A stretch of DNA of 64,000 nt from Thecaphora thlaspeos (Eukaryota; Basidiomycota; Ustilaginomycetes; Urocystidales; Glomosporiaceae), in contig UWYS01000008.1 of the NCBI GenBank assembly GCA_900291925.1, positions 124,001-188,000 on the forward strand, read 5' to 3'. How positions within the stretch are numbered: the first letter of the stretch is position 1; every line of letters starts with the position of its first letter. Below, one piece after another: positions 11,038 to 23,046 of the stretch. The translations under genes and the position numbers were made by a program. The notes under the pieces were generated by a model. That model made no database searches, was not told where the DNA came from, and saw nothing but the letters and a program-made list of their open reading frames with translations.

Positions 11038-13620
11038 ATGGACACAACACGCGGCAGACCACCGCGCTACTCGTCGCTCCCACCGGGTCCCACCGAAGCA
11101 GACCGCGACGGCAGCGCCGACGACTCGATCGACACGGAAGCGCATGCTGCCGACCTTCCAGAAGCTCTGCCAGACGATGACATAGAAGATGATGCGCTGC
11201 TCGCCGATACCGTCAGCAGCGGCGCACAGACGCCCGCCTCAAAGGTGGCCGACAACGATGAGCTGGAGCGCTTCCGCAGAGAGTGGAAGCAAGAAGTCCA
11301 GTCCAGAGCACCGCCCCCCTCTACCTCACGCACACCAGCACCCACCGCTGCAGTCGTCTCTTCCACTCAAGAAACCACCGAAAACCCGGACGTAGCGACA
11401 GATCAGGCGGCAGTCGGACGTGCGCGCGACGACGAAGCACCTCTAGCCGTATCGCAAGACCCCCTCGACCGACACGACAGCAGCATCGACGACGAGCTCA
11501 TCGCCAAGTCGAAACCGATCCCCGAGGCAGAGATCTACGGGCCCGCAGCCCTCAAGTACTCAAAGGGGGCTCATAAGCTGCCGCATCCGAGACCGCCACC
11601 CTCAGCCTCCGCTGCTCGATCCATAGATGCCCGTCCCACGCTTCCAAGTGCCGATACAGAGGTACCATCCGTCGACAGCAGAACGCCTGCGCCCGTCGAC
11701 GGAGCCACAGTCAGCGGCTCTGGCAGCAGCAACAGCGAGAAAGCTCAATCACCCGAGCGCTCTCGCTTCAGGGATCAGATAGCCAGCTCCGCCCTTCCAT
11801 TTAGCGCATCGAGCGGAGCATCTCGTGCGCTGAAGCCCAAAGCAATCATCTCCGGCGGACGAATCATCGAGCTTCAGCCACAGGTCGACGCCGGACCTTC
11901 CAGTTCCAGAAAGGAAGACTCGTCAGTGATATTGACACCGCCTAGCCTGGCCAACGACAGCATCCACACGGCCATCCGCTCGGCCGTCAAGGCCTATGCG
12001 CGTGCCGTCGAGATGGAGCGTGGCGGCCAGCTAGATGAAGCGCTGGTCTCGTATCGCCGCGCTTTCAAGCTCAACAGCAATGCTGACCGGCTCTACCACC
12101 GCGCCCAGCTGCTGCTCTCCGACCCGGACGTGGCACCGCAGCAGAGCGATGCACTCCTCTCGTCTCCGGCCGTGGCGGAGCAGGTGAGGCGGGCGCTCGA
12201 CATCGACGACCATCGCTTCGTTGCGATACAGGAACGCAAGGCGAGAGAGGCCCAGGCGGCCGAACGCGGCGAGACGTACGCCGAAATCACCTGGTCTGGC
12301 GATCCACCTGCGGCCACCTCCGCTACCAGCACCACCACCGGCGAGAAGCAGCCTGTCGCTAGCAGTAGCTTGAAGAGTGCTGCGGCCCCGGCTCCGGCTC
12401 CGGACCAGCTTGCCAAGCTATTCGGCAAGCTATCGATCGAAGGTGGCGGAGAGCGCGACTTTTCGCAGGTCGACTTTGTGCCGGAAGACGAGGAAGGGGA
12501 GGTGATCCTGTCGCGGTTGCCGGACGAGATCCTGCTTCACGTGCTGAGGATGGTGATCGCGCCGCGGGGTCGGAGGGGCGCCAAGGTCGTCAAGCCGAAG
12601 CTGCCGTCTACCACTGACGAGCTGGCAGCGAAACAGTCGAGGGGCGGTGGAAGCGTAAAGGTCGACCGAACGGTCCCCACCTCGGCTGCCAGTTTTGCCG
12701 CTGCCGCCAGCAACGCCACGACCGAAACGGCGAGTCCCGCCGTTGGTACGACCGCGCGGCGACAGCACCTGGGTATCGGCGTAATGCTAGGCGGGGCCGA
12801 CTGGCAATCTCTTGAGCTCATCGGTCGAGTGTGCTGGAAACTACGGCTTCTCACACGCTCCTCCTCGCTCTGGAAAGAGATAGTGCGGGAGACGTACTAC
12901 CCACCTCTGCTGGACCTCTCGGCCACCTCGCTGGACACGCTGTACGCACGACACCACCACGACTGGCGCACGCTCTTCATCAACCAACCGCGCGTCCGGC
13001 TCAACGGATGCTACATCGCCGCATGCCACTACGCTCGTCCGGGCATGTCTGAAGAGTCAGTATGGATCCGTGTAGTGCACGTCGTGGAATTCTACCGATC
13101 CATCCGATTCCTTCCGGACGGTCGGTGTCTTTCGCTCCTCACGACCGAACCACCTTCCGAAACGGTACGAAAACTCGAACCTAACCTCAAAACCAAAGGA
13201 TTCGCCGTGGGGAAATGGGAGTTGTTCCCTCATGGGTTGGAGGATGACGAGTGGGAAGGTAGACCGATCGGTCCGAAAGTCACCGTGGAGGATCTCAGGG
13301 ATGCTATCATGCACAAGTATGCTTTCCGCATGGTCTTTGCCCTCCGACAGACGACCAGGGGCAAGTGGAACAAGTTGGAACTGTTAGAGTACTTTTCGTA
13401 AGTTCGTCGTCCTCGTCCTCGTTGTTGTTGTCGCTGCCGACCTGATTCTTTTTCTTTTTCGGTGATACCTTGCGCCTGCTGACACGTCTTGCTTTTCAAT
13501 CACCACCACTTTGTCCTCCAACCACGCAGCGTCAACCTCTCGAACGGCGAAGTGTTACCACTACCGCAGAAGCATTCGAAGCCCTTTCACTTCTCCCGCG
13601 TCATTCCCTACGGCGTCTAG
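11038..13620 (+). CDS. F-box protein of the FBXO9/Hrt3 type
   Basis: Two exons, 11038-13397 and 13530-13620, give 816 aa. The first ATG in a good context (ACCATGG) is at 11038; a longer reading would need a TTG start. After about 300 disordered Ser/Pro-rich residues comes a TPR/MIT-like helical pair (about 307-370), then an F-box opening with LSRLPDEILLHVL (about 488). The F-box seems split by an Ala/Thr/Ser-rich insert of about 50 residues before the helix around IGRVCWKLR. The C-terminal third is the conserved FBXO9 module, from HHDWRTLFI through the RFLPDG strand to the final HFSRVIPYG in exon 2. FBXO9 proteins are substrate receptors of SCF ubiquitin ligases, binding Skp1 by the F-box. 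In yeast Hrt3 the substrates are poorly known. Confidence 0.88.
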
Positions 13621-13838
13621 AGGTCGGTCGATTGATCGATTGATCGGATCACATCCTTTGGACTCGCTGATCGTTTGTCCTGCAGGGGACTTGCATGCAT
13701 TCCTGGCAAAGTCCTATGTCGAAAAGAGGACGTCTATTGCATTGTCGTCTGTAAGCCAGCAGTCTATATGCGTGGAACGTCATGTCGTGCTGTGCGACGA
13801 TGGTGTGTAGATGCGGCGATGAGAGAGGGAGGGGCAGG

Positions 13839-15488
13839 CTAGATGCCCATCTGCCGTTTCATGCCTAGCCAAACGGCGAAGCTGTCGTATGTCAAAGGAT
13901 AGCAGGCAAAGGGGAAGGAGTATCAGCGGGCATTCGTCGTGCTTTCCATCGGACGGCAGCGCGGTGCTGCGGAGGGAAACCACGGGCCTTGTATAACTCA
14001 CCTGATGCTCGTCATCGGTACGACCTTCAAGAATCCAATACTCAGTCCTAGGTAGAACCCTCTCCAGCCGCTCGTCCTCCATATCCACACTGCCGTCTCC
14101 TTCATCCCCAACATAGCTCCGGGTCTGATGATGCCACCGACCTGTTGTCTTCTCCTGATCACCTCGAACGGGTACGCTGCCGTCTGACTTATCGCACCCG
14201 CCAAGGCGCCCGCTCCGAGATCCACCACCGTCTTGCTGGGCCAAAACCATCGACGTTTCGATCCTGCCACCGACGAGTCCGGTTCCGAAGGTGGGAAGAG
14301 CTTCTGCAGAGACGTCTTGCATCGGCCGAATACGAGGAACGATGTCCCGGCGTACGGGACCATGCCGAGCACGGTGACGCTGAAGCCGCGGTAGAACTTG
14401 AGTAGGGGAAAGCGAGAGAGGAGACGGTTGCCCGCCGGGACCGACGAGGAGGGGACGTTGGGATCAAAGGCGTGGATGGCGGTTTGCATCGATGTTGGGG
14501 CGTTCGCCGCTGCTGCTGTAGAGGCAGCAGAAGCGGAGGGGGACGCAGATGTAGCAGCAGACGCTACGGCCCTGGCCGCCCTTCGCCTTGCATCGCCGCT
14601 GAACGGCGCCTCTGTGCTGCCCTCGCTGTAGATACGCAGGATGGTCGACCTCAGACTTCCCTTGCTCGTCTTGCGCTTGGTCTCAAACGCCAACCTGACA
14701 CGGATCAGCTCGAGCGGGTAGGTCATGAACACCGACAGGACGCCCGATGCCGCGCCCGCCGTAAAGAGGCGGGCCGACGTCTCGGCGTCCTTGGTGGGCA
14801 TCAGGTAAAAGTGGAGCTTGTCGTACACCATGTACTTGATGGCGGCGTAGGGAAAGATGCGCATCAGCGTCGCAGAGTGGCCCTGAAAGAGGGCGAACGG
14901 GCCCTGGGCCCGGACGATGTCGCCCGCGGCGGTGAAGACGCCGAGCCACCGACCGCTATACTTCTGGAACTCGGGATTCTGCGCCTGAAAGAGGATCTTG
15001 ACTCGGTCCAATGGTGCGATGGCGGACTTGGCCTGTTAGGTCGTTGGGCAGCAGGAAGAGGTCGGGGAAGGACCGGATCAGCGAGTCAATCTTCTCCTGA
15101 GCGCCATGCTGCTTCCGAAGACAGAGGAGAGGCGCGAGCTTGGCCTCCTACTCACCACGCATCCAGCCACGCCGCCCGCCAACCCGCTTCGTAGCACATA
15201 ATTCCAGCTGGTCTTGTCCGATGTGCTGCCGAGCCTAGCCTCGACGGCTGCCGATACCGCCGTCGAGGTAGAATGTGCGGTGCTTACGGGAGCGGAGCTT
15301 GGAGCGAGGCGGTGTGAGATAGTGGACGAAGAGGCAGGCTGGTGGGCTTGCTGATCCGGGTCGAGCGCTCGCGCCTTGCCCTTGAAGTCTGGGGGTGTGC
15401 GGTAGAGGTGAGAGGAGAGCGAGGGTTGCGAGGGATCTGAGGCAGCGGTGTCTGTCTCGCAAAGTGGGGGACGGGAGGGCCTCGGCAT
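13839..15488 (-). CDS. LEU5: Mitochondrial coenzyme A carrier, Leu5/SLC25A42 type
   Basis: Three exons on the minus strand, 15488-15156, 15032-14002 and 13881-13839, give 468 aa. Three mitochondrial-carrier repeats are present, each with its PxD/ExxR signature: APLDRVKILFQ at the start of exon 2, YPLELIRVRLAF in the middle and YPFEVIRRRQQ near the end. APLDRVKILFQ and the closing VPMTSISFAVW segment match the Leu5 group, which brings CoA (or a precursor) into the matrix. The protein is longer than usual because of a 100-residue Ser/Pro-rich N-terminus and a roughly 60-residue Ala/Ser insert between repeats 2 and 3. The last exon carries only 14 residues but restores the final helix, which supports the join. 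It is convergent with the F-box gene, about 220 bp apart. Confidence 0.9.
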
Positions 15489-16560
15489 CGCGGCTGTGCA
15501 GATGGCGGTGGCTGTGTCGGGGCTAGAGTTGCTGTGCTGACAGCGCTATGGATGGACGGGAAAGGGTGACGGGGAACAATCGGGGGACGAGCTGGATACA
15601 GAACGTTTGGGGATCAGTGCACATCGATAGAGGGGTTGGAGAGGCCTTGTGGGTCGGGCTGATGGTGGGGCGCTGTTGGAGACGAGACGAGACGAGAGGG
15701 TGGAAGGTAGGCGTCGACCGTTGCTGATGATACCTGGCTGGACGACGAGCGGATGCGAGGATGGCGTGGCTGCGAAAGAATGTAGACCAAGGTGGCGGCA
15801 GCGATGATGGTGGGATGCAAAAGTGCGGGGTAACGGGGCCAGTCGGCGCTGGCGGCGGAGCTCACCGGAAGAAGGCACAGAGAGAGAGAGAGATGGAGGG
15901 AGAGAGAGAGATGGAGCGCTCCAAGCGGCCGTGCAGCCCGCCAGCGAGCGAGCGAGCGAGCGAGGCCGCCGCCATTTGCAACGCGTCTCGACCCTGTTCT
16001 CCGGCGTCTCGCCCTCTTTGAAAGCAACGCCGCCGCGCGCCCGATCGCACTCCAAGCCGATGCAGCCGGCTCAGCCGAAAAGTGCACCTCGCTCCCCTCA
16101 GCCAGCTCTCACATCTGCCTCAGCTACATCAGCGACGCAAGCGTCCCGCCTCCACACTCGACCCTCGACCATCCGCTGCTCGTCGTCACCACCTCTCTCT
16201 CCTCCACATTCGCATCGACACGCCGCAGCTACTCGTCCTGCAACCACTGTACTCTTGTGACTCTGCCGCTGGCAGGCCGCCCGCCCGCCTGGCCGCCATC
16301 GGGTGGTGGTTGGTGGTCGAGCGTGAAACGCGCAGCGCGTCGGCTTCGTTGCCTCCACACGCACACTCTAGTTACACAAAAGTGTGACTACGCGCGCCCC
16401 TCGAGTCCCGTGCTTTTGGCCTTAACAGATGTTCTTCATTAATTCTCCCATCGTTGACGCCGTCATCTACTTACATACCCGTCTACGATAACGCCTCGGC
16501 CCTCGTTCCATCCTCTGCGCAATCATCGCGCCACCTTTTCCCCCGTCGCTGCCTGGCCCA
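15489..16560. other. Intergenic region with simple repeats
   Basis: It contains the promoter of the Leu5 gene and the downstream region of the PCM1 gene. Two copies of an (AG)n-ATGGAG motif lie at 15879-15916 and an (AGCG)n run at 15943-15964. Open frames on both strands here are low-complexity and I do not call them genes. Confidence 0.5.
15879..15964. repeat. (AG)n and (AGCG)n microsatellites
   Basis: Two (AG)n blocks, each followed by ATGGAG, lie at 15879-15916, and a tetranucleotide AGCG run at 15943-15964. They are upstream of the Leu5 start codon. Confidence 0.85.
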
Positions 16561-18538
16561 CTAGGCAAAGTCGGCCACCAGCTTCGAGACGCCCGTCGCC
16601 AGCGGCGTCAGCTCGCTCGCAATCGCGCACTCGGCGTACACGCGCACGCAGTCCTCCGTCCCGCTCGGTCGCACAAAGCTCCGCGCATCCTTGTACTTGC
16701 CCACCACCTCGTCAATCTTCTCCTGCAGCCCGGCCGGGTTCGTCAACCTTCGCTCCGCGTCCTCCGTCTGGAAGAGGAAGCGATCCTTGACGTTGACCTT
16801 GAGGATCTTGTTGGGCAGGTCCTCGTACACCCCGTCCCACTCCTCCGGCCCCCACTGGCGCGCCCGCAGGATCACCTCCACCAGCAGCATGTCCGACAGC
16901 GCATCGCCCACCGTCTGGTTGATCAGGTCTACCAGCGCGCTCAGCTGCTCCAGCGCAGATTGCGCCGCCGGCGATCCCGGCGAAGCCTCGCGAATCTTGC
17001 GCTGTGCAGACGGCGAAAACAGGATGGTCCCGTGGCCGTTGGCCTCAAAGTACACGCCAATGTCAAACGACTCGGCCGCGTGGTGCAGGTGCTTGACCCC
17101 CGTCGGCGTGCACGTCACCGGGACGCGCTGCTTGAGGTACTTTGTCGAGCTCCCGTTGGCGTAGGCAGTCTGCACGCAGCCCAGCTCCAGGTCCACGCCG
17201 GCCGTCTTGACCAGCTCGCTCAGGTAGTCGGCCGCCAGGCTGGCAATCTTGTCGCCGTCCAGCAGCCGGAAACTGTCCTTGGCGCCCGCCGGCCCCTTGA
17301 GGTAGTAGAAGACGATCCGGTCGGCATCGCCGTCGAACGAGCACATGCGCTCGCCCGACTTGACCTCCTCCTTGTCATAGCCCGCCGGCAGGCACTGGTT
17401 CGTCTTGACAAAGTCGGCGCCGCAGCCATGGTTGAGCTCGTTGGGAGACGACGTCGCCGTCCGCAGCGCCCGAATGGTCAGATGCTCCTTCGGGATATAC
17501 TTCATCAGGTTGAGCAGGGCGGGTGCTCCAACGCCGTGGGCGCAGTCGACCGTCAGGGGGGCGCTCTCGCCCTTGCCAGACTGCGTGAATGTCGAGGGCG
17601 AGAAGCGGGGGCCCAGGGGAAGGGGAAAGGACGACCAAGATCAGCAGCTGTGCCCTGGCAAATGTCGCCGACGTGGCACGCGGCACGGCACTCACCACCA
17701 ACTTGATGTATGCGTCGGCCAGCTTCTTGTAGTAACCTTCCTCGCTGGGTTCGCCGTAGGCGTCGTTGGTGCCCTGCGTGTTGAGGCACTTTACGAGATA
17801 GTGGAGCTGGGGCGTCGTTTTGAGGCCTGCATCGATGGACTGTGCACCCATGGCCGAGAGACCGTCGAAGATGGCCTCGACAAGCGTCTTGCACGAGGGG
17901 CGGGTATCGTAGCCTACGATGACCGAGGCGGGCGACGAGAGGTCGACCTTGAAATGCGAGACGAGCTTATCGAGCGAGGCAAGCAGCGCCTCAGACGTCT
18001 CTGCGTTAGCGACGGCGGTGCAGAAGGGCTCCCAGGAGGACTCGAGCATCTCGCCGCGAGGATCGACCATCTTGACTCCGTTGTCCTGGCGGTGCGCACA
18101 AGGAGGGACGGAGAAAGATCCTGGATCGTCAATCGGTGAGCTTGGGTATGCAGAAGCGATGCAGACGCAACGCGAAGGTGGCTCACCTCTACAGGGTTGT
18201 GGCTGGCGGTGACCATGAGTCCAATGGTCTTTCCGCCGAGCTTTTTGCTGCGGAGGGCGCCGATCAGGCCGACGCGGAAGCAGGTGCTGTCGAGGGTGTC
18301 GGCTCTGTCGCCGCAATGGAGGGGGATGGGTAGAGGTTGGGGATCACGAGGCATACTCACGAGGCGACGAAGCATCTCCATCTAGTCCCACTCACTTTGT
18401 ACGGAGTCCGGCGGTGCCATATGTGAAGTTGTGACCCTGAGGCTTTGGGTGGGCATCGGAGGCCTCTGCGATAAGGGTGATGGGAAGGCCCTCGCCGAGG
18501 TGGGCCTGCGCGGCGGCGATGGTAGAGGGAAGTGCCAT
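16561..18538 (-). CDS. PCM1: Phosphoacetylglucosamine mutase (Pcm1/AGM1)
   Basis: Four exons on the minus strand, 18538-18396, 18304-18187, 18085-17696 and 17580-16561, give 556 aa, normal for the family. The enzyme converts GlcNAc-6-phosphate to GlcNAc-1-phosphate, the step before UDP-GlcNAc, and so feeds chitin, N-glycans and GPI anchors in the cytosol. The motifs are in order: YGTAGLRTK near the N-terminus (spanning the exon 1-2 join), the active-site TASHNP with phospho-acceptor Ser about 82, the magnesium loop FDGDADR (about 299-305) and the phosphate-binding RPSGTED (about 521-527). Continuity of these conserved blocks across all three introns makes the gene model firm. It is divergent from the Kin28 gene, with 456 bp between the start codons. 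Confidence 0.95.
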
Positions 18539-18994
18539 GACGGTCGTAGGTGCGTGGCGTGGTGCGGTGCAGTGCGGTGTGGTGCGTGGCGCGCGATGGA
18601 AGGAGCGACGGGGTTGTGATCGTTATTGGGTGGGAGGAAGGGTTATAAGCGTGGCAAGGTGTTGTTTGTAGGTCTGTCTGCGCCGTGCCCACGTTCAGCG
18701 GCGGTCGGTGCTCCACTTTTGGCCGGATCGGGAGATGGCTGGTTGATAGATGGATGCATCGGGAGTCCCTTGCTCCACTTTGCCGGGTAGCGCCTCTGAG
18801 GCGGCTTGTGATTTACGCTGCACAACGCCTCTCCCACCGACCAGCCGGGCCATTTCTTTCCCTTCCCCTCCCTTTCCCGCCACCATCCGCTTCACCTTCA
18901 GGGAAAGGTCAGCCCTACGTCAACGTCCGGTCATCCCTGGCCACCCGCTCGCTCGCTCGGACAGAGCTGTACGAAGTCCAACCAACAGCCCACG
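18539..18994. promoter_or_regulatory. Shared divergent upstream region of PCM1 and KIN28
   Basis: Both start codons face away from this 456-bp stretch, so it must hold both promoters. No clear TATA box is seen. The KIN28 side is pyrimidine-rich from about 18850. Confidence 0.45.
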
Positions 18995-20570
18995 ATGGAC
19001 TCGGCGTCGGCGAAAAACCTCGCCATCCGCAACCTCTACGCAAAGATTGAAAAGGTCGGCGAAGGTACCTACGCGTCCGTCTTTCTCGCCAGAAACACGA
19101 AGACCGGCCGCAAGGTCGCTATCAAGAAGATCAAGATTGTCAACAATGCCAACGGCATGGACGTCACCGCCATCCGCGAGGTCAAGTTCCTCAAGGAGCT
19201 CCAGCACCCAAACGTCATCTTGGTGAACTTCGACCGCGAGAGTAGCGGTGTAGGGCCCCGGCGCCGATTCCAGGCTGGCAGTTGGAGCTAAACTCATCCT
19301 TCCCACACCTTCTGCTCGCGCCTCCTACCCGGCAGATGATCGATGTCTTCTCCTCGGGATCTGCCACCCCTTCGCTCAATCTGGTCCTCGAGTTCCTTGA
19401 CACGAACCTCGAGGCGTTGATCAAGGACCGCGGCCTCATATTCACCTCGGCCGACGTCAAGAGTTGGATGGCCATGCTCTGCCGCGGCCTCGAGTATTGC
19501 CATCGCAACTGGGTCCTGCACCGCGTACGTCGACGACCTTACATCGCACTGGAACGGCTGAACGCCCGACCCTGGCTGACACCATAGCGATTCCGCATCC
19601 CCCACACCTGCCTCATCTTGCTCACCCCCTTACGCAGGATCTGAAGCCCAACAACTTACTCATTTCGCCAGAGGGCGAACTCAAGATTGCCGATTTCGGT
19701 CTAGCGAGAGAGTTTGGTGACCCGGGCTCGCGGATGACGAGTCAGGTCATCACGCGCTGGTATCGCCCGCCCGAGCTGCTGCTGGGCTCGCGCGCCTACT
19801 CGGCCTCGGTCGACATGTGGAGCGTCGGCTGTATCTTTGCAGAGCTCATGCTGCGCACCCCTTATCTGCCCGGAGAGTCGGATCTCGAGCAGCTCACCAC
19901 CATCTTCCGAGCCCTTGGCACACCGACGGAGAAGGACTGGCCAGTGGGTCCTTCCAGAACCAAAGAGGCATAAGCGGTCATATGATGCTGGTCAAATCGT
20001 ACGCTGATGCCTTTGCCCTTCTCACGCTCGCACTCGCTTCCGACAGAATCACAAGACGCTGCCAGACTTGGTCCAGTTCGAGCAGTTCCCAAAGCAGCCG
20101 CTAGGAGACCTCTTCAGCGCCGCCAGCGCAGAGGCACTCGACTTCCTGCAGAAATGCTTCCTGTACGACCCGCTGAAGCGACTCACGGCCAACCAGGTGA
20201 GCAGGGAGCAGCTGGGGAGCCAGGACCTCGTCGCGTTGCGAGGGAGACAGACCAATGCTGATGAGTCGGCCCGACTGTCCTCTCTACATCTCCTTGGCCA
20301 CCCTCTCCCCTTCAGTCTCTACACCACAGCTACTTCCGCACTTCGCCGGCCCCGACGCCGTTCAAGCTGCTTCCGCGGCATCCGACTGAGGCCTTTGACC
20401 CAGACGATCCGGCCAATCACCCGCTGTTCTCGGACAGCAAGGAAAAGAATGTGATGCGCGCCAGGCAGCAGAAGGGCGGCGGCGGCGTCGCCAAAGGCCA
20501 GAAGCGGAAGTTGGACGAGGCTGAGATCGAGGAGCGCAAACGGCTCGCCAGGAAGCTGGCGTTTGAGTGA
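18995..20570 (+). CDS. KIN28: Cyclin-dependent kinase of TFIIH, CDK7/Kin28
   Basis: Five exons, 18995-19222, 19336-19524, 19638-19943, 20047-20196 and 20316-20570, all in phase 0, give 375 aa. Kinase landmarks are complete: GEGTYASV glycine loop (about 22-29), VAIKK lysine (about 44), LHRDLKPNN catalytic loop (Asp about 140), DFG (158-160) and an activation segment with Thr about 173 before [12 protein letters not shown]. The [17 protein letters not shown] helix is the CDK7 form of the PSTAIRE region. Kin28 with cyclin H and Mat1 phosphorylates the RNA polymerase II C-terminal domain and can activate other CDKs. The tail after the kinase domain is basic ([16 protein letters not shown]), fitting nuclear localisation. 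The last join starts at SLHHSYF and restores the family spacing, which is why I chose the acceptor at 20315 over the later one. Confidence 0.93.
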
Positions 20571-20941
20571 TGCCTGCCTGCGAGATGGCGGAACCGCAAG
20601 AATGAAGGGTGGGGGGTCAAAACCGTTAGTGGGCAACCTGTATTTGTACTGAATCATCTGCGTCGTCTCTCTGTGTCGGCGCTGGCGTCTGCGTGTTTTG
20701 TGTTGATGTGGGTGTGAGCAGGAGAGGACGATGTCGAGGAAAGAGCTGATGCTCGCCGTTCTCTGCGTGAAGGGACAGGTCAAGTTGGACGCCTTGCTGC
20801 CCGACCTCGTACCTAGGGCGAGCGAGGAGGAGCCTTGAACCTCCACCGTTTCGCCTGCCCTCGGGCCGTCTCATCCTTGCCCCCTTCCGACCGCACCCTG
20901 CCGGCTCCTTCCTCTCGACTTCATCTTTTCAGCCAAGTAGC
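20571..20941. other. Intergenic region
   Basis: About 370 bp between tandem genes, presumably the 3' UTR of KIN28 and the promoter of the next gene. Nothing further is seen. Confidence 0.5.
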
Positions 20942-21804
20942 ATGCAGCGCAGCCTCACACCCGCTTCCCTGCCAACTTCTCTGCTGAGAGAGCTGCCTAG
21001 GCCTCGCCTCTTGCATCGCTGCCTCACCAGGCAAGCCGTCATCACAGCATGTCCTTGTGGGCCGCGGCAGCGTCCAAGTCATAGGCCTCTGCCTCCCACA
21101 CGAGCATTCACAACATCGTCGCAGACAGGACACAGCGGCACGGCGCTCGATATGACGAAGCAAGAAGAAGAAGAACAAGACCTGCCAATCGCCGACTTGA
21201 GCAAAGAGGAGATCCTCGCCTTCCGCGATGCCTTGGCGCCCGAGTTGAGGGAAGAGGAGTGGTAGTGAGTCCGAGACCTGGCCCGTCGTTTAGGTAGTCA
21301 TCCAAGAGCATGCTGACGGATCATGCTGTCCGCTCTTGGTGTCTGCCGGACGGATCGCAGCACCATCCTGACGGCGACGGCGGCGTCCTGTCACTTTGGC
21401 GCCTCTTCGATCGTACCAATCTACGAGCTGGCCTGTCAGCTCGCACCGCGGCCGACGGCAGACACGGACGAGGCGGCGCGATGCCAGCGCATCCACAGCC
21501 GGATCCAGGAGACGCTTACGGCTGGAACCTGGCAGAGTACAGGGTGCTGGACCTTAAGAGCACCGAGATGGTAGTGCTCGCGGCGCTGATTGCGCAAAAC
21601 ACGCGGGCCGAGATCCTGTGGCACCTCAGGGGATCGATGCGGGCGGGCTGGAGCAGAGAGACGGTGGAAGGTGTGAGAGCGGTGTGTGAGGGGATGGCCA
21701 GGAGGCTGGGGAGGAGGACGGGCAACGTGCCGAGGGTGGACGAGGTGAGGGACGATAACAACGAGCGACACGCGCGGTCAAATGCAAGACTGCTGCTGCA
21801 GTGA
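20942..21804 (+). pseudogene. Mitochondrial carboxymuconolactone-decarboxylase/AhpD-like gene with a frame break
   Basis: Exon 1 (20942-21264) encodes an Arg/Ser/Leu-rich presequence that looks mitochondrial, then an acidic stretch ending in REEEWY. A GTGAGT donor and the acceptor at 21360 join it to the frame reading TILTATAASCHFGASS, IVPIYELACQ and QRIHSRIQETL. The C-terminal half, YRVLDLKSTEMVV then EILWHLRGSMRAGW, is clearly the conserved HxxGA-type helix of this redox-fold family, but it lies in the next frame. The switch falls between about 21500 and 21530, and no GT-AG intron fits there. As I recall the fungal family, about 40-60 residues normally separate these halves, so a deletion that is not a multiple of three is a good explanation. 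It could also be an assembly error. Function in these fungi is not established. Confidence 0.55.
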
Positions 21805-22046
21805 AGCAAGAACGATGGCAGTGCAAGCTGTGTGGGAGGCTGTGTGTGTCTCCAGGGAAGAGGGAGAGGGCAGCGAAGCCAGCAAAAAAAGCCTGCCGTA
21901 AATGGCCTCGCGACGCCGCAACGCAACCTCGACGCGCACCGTCGCACCCACAGCAGCCCTGGAGGCATGTCCCTCTCCATCTCGCCTCGCCACCACCTCG
22001 CCCTTTTCCTCGCACCATCGCCTCACCACCATCACACGTCTGCAGA

Positions 22047-22855
22047 ATGCCCACCGCAGGCCGTCTCCTCCTCCTCATCGGAACAAGTGCGTCCCGTTAC
22101 GTCTTCCCACCGCTCCTCGCCCTTCACTAGCTGCTACGTTCGACGGGCAGAGCGAATCCACTGACCCGCCCCGCCCTTCCCCCCCCTGATCGATGCTGTT
22201 CGCAGTAACGTTCTTGCACGCTGCCTACTCGACCTATGAGCGTGAGCAACCATCCCTTTTCATCACACCAACAAGAAGCTCGGCAGCGCTACTCTACTGA
22301 CACAGGAAAAGCTGCCTTGACGACCCATCAACATCGCAGATCTGTCGCTCCGAAAGTCGCTCGACCTCGGCACCTTTTCCGAGAAGGAGGGTATGCCCAT
22401 CGACGTGCGTTCGCCATCCTTTCCCCTTCGGCGTCCCCTCGCTTGGCTGCTGTACCGTACCTCCACCAGGGCGAAACATCGGAGCAAGCGTGCTGACTCT
22501 TCGCTCTGCCATGTTGATCCGCCCACAGATCACAATCGAGACGCTCCTTTCGCTCCTACTGCTACTGCTCGGAGTGACGCTCACCGCCGAACCGTTAAAA
22601 GAGGTCTCATGGGCCAGCGAGATGCGCAAACGGTAAGCATTCGCAACCCCACCTGCTTCCTTGTCTACATGTCCTGGGATCTGCATCGTCCGTATGCCTT
22701 GCACGCGCCCGCCCGCCCCCGCCCCCGCAAAGCCATGCTCATCTCCTCTGCCAACTTGCGCCTCCCACAGAACCATCGATACCGTCGATTCAAGACCGGC
22801 CTTTGCGACGCTCAACCATCGAGGCGCAGTGCTGTTCGCCAACGAACAGTCCTAG
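22047..22855 (+). CDS. EMC5: ER membrane protein complex subunit 5 (EMC5/MMgT family)
   Basis: Five small exons, 22047-22086, 22206-22241, 22340-22404, 22529-22632 and 22771-22855, give 109 aa. Each has a good donor and acceptor and the phases agree. The protein has a first hydrophobic helix (RLLLLIGTITFLHAAYS), a loop ending in KEGMPIDIT, a second helix of leucines (ETLLSLLLLLLGVTL) and the conserved end ATLNHRGAVLFANEQS, which matches the NHRGRVLF block of human MMGT1/EMC5. EMC inserts tail-anchored and multi-pass proteins into the ER membrane. A magnesium-transport role was also proposed for the family. No open frame in this interval reveals the gene by itself, since the exons are 36-104 nt long. 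It is convergent with the permease gene, 191 bp apart. Confidence 0.9.
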
Positions 22856-23046
22856 GCACCTCGCAGCCGCAAAGCGGCCGTCCTTGTCTCGTCTCTTTCT
22901 CTCCTTTCTCTCTCTCCAGATCTCCCTTTCGCAATCGAACGAATCAAGACGCTGACTGCTCTCGGATGAGCAGGGGAGACTTGCGACTTGGCGCCGTTCC
23001 GAATGAGCCTTCCTGTGATGCTTTTCCGTCTCTGACTTTTCTTTCG

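Noticed and set aside
15546..16087. Minus-strand frames of about 160 codons upstream of LEU5
   Set aside because: Composed mainly of translated (AG)n and (AGCG)n repeats and Arg/Ser-rich sequence.
20942..21804. A programmed frameshift as the explanation for the CMD-like gene
   Set aside because: No slippery heptamer or downstream pseudoknot is evident and part of the domain appears absent, so deletion or error is simpler.
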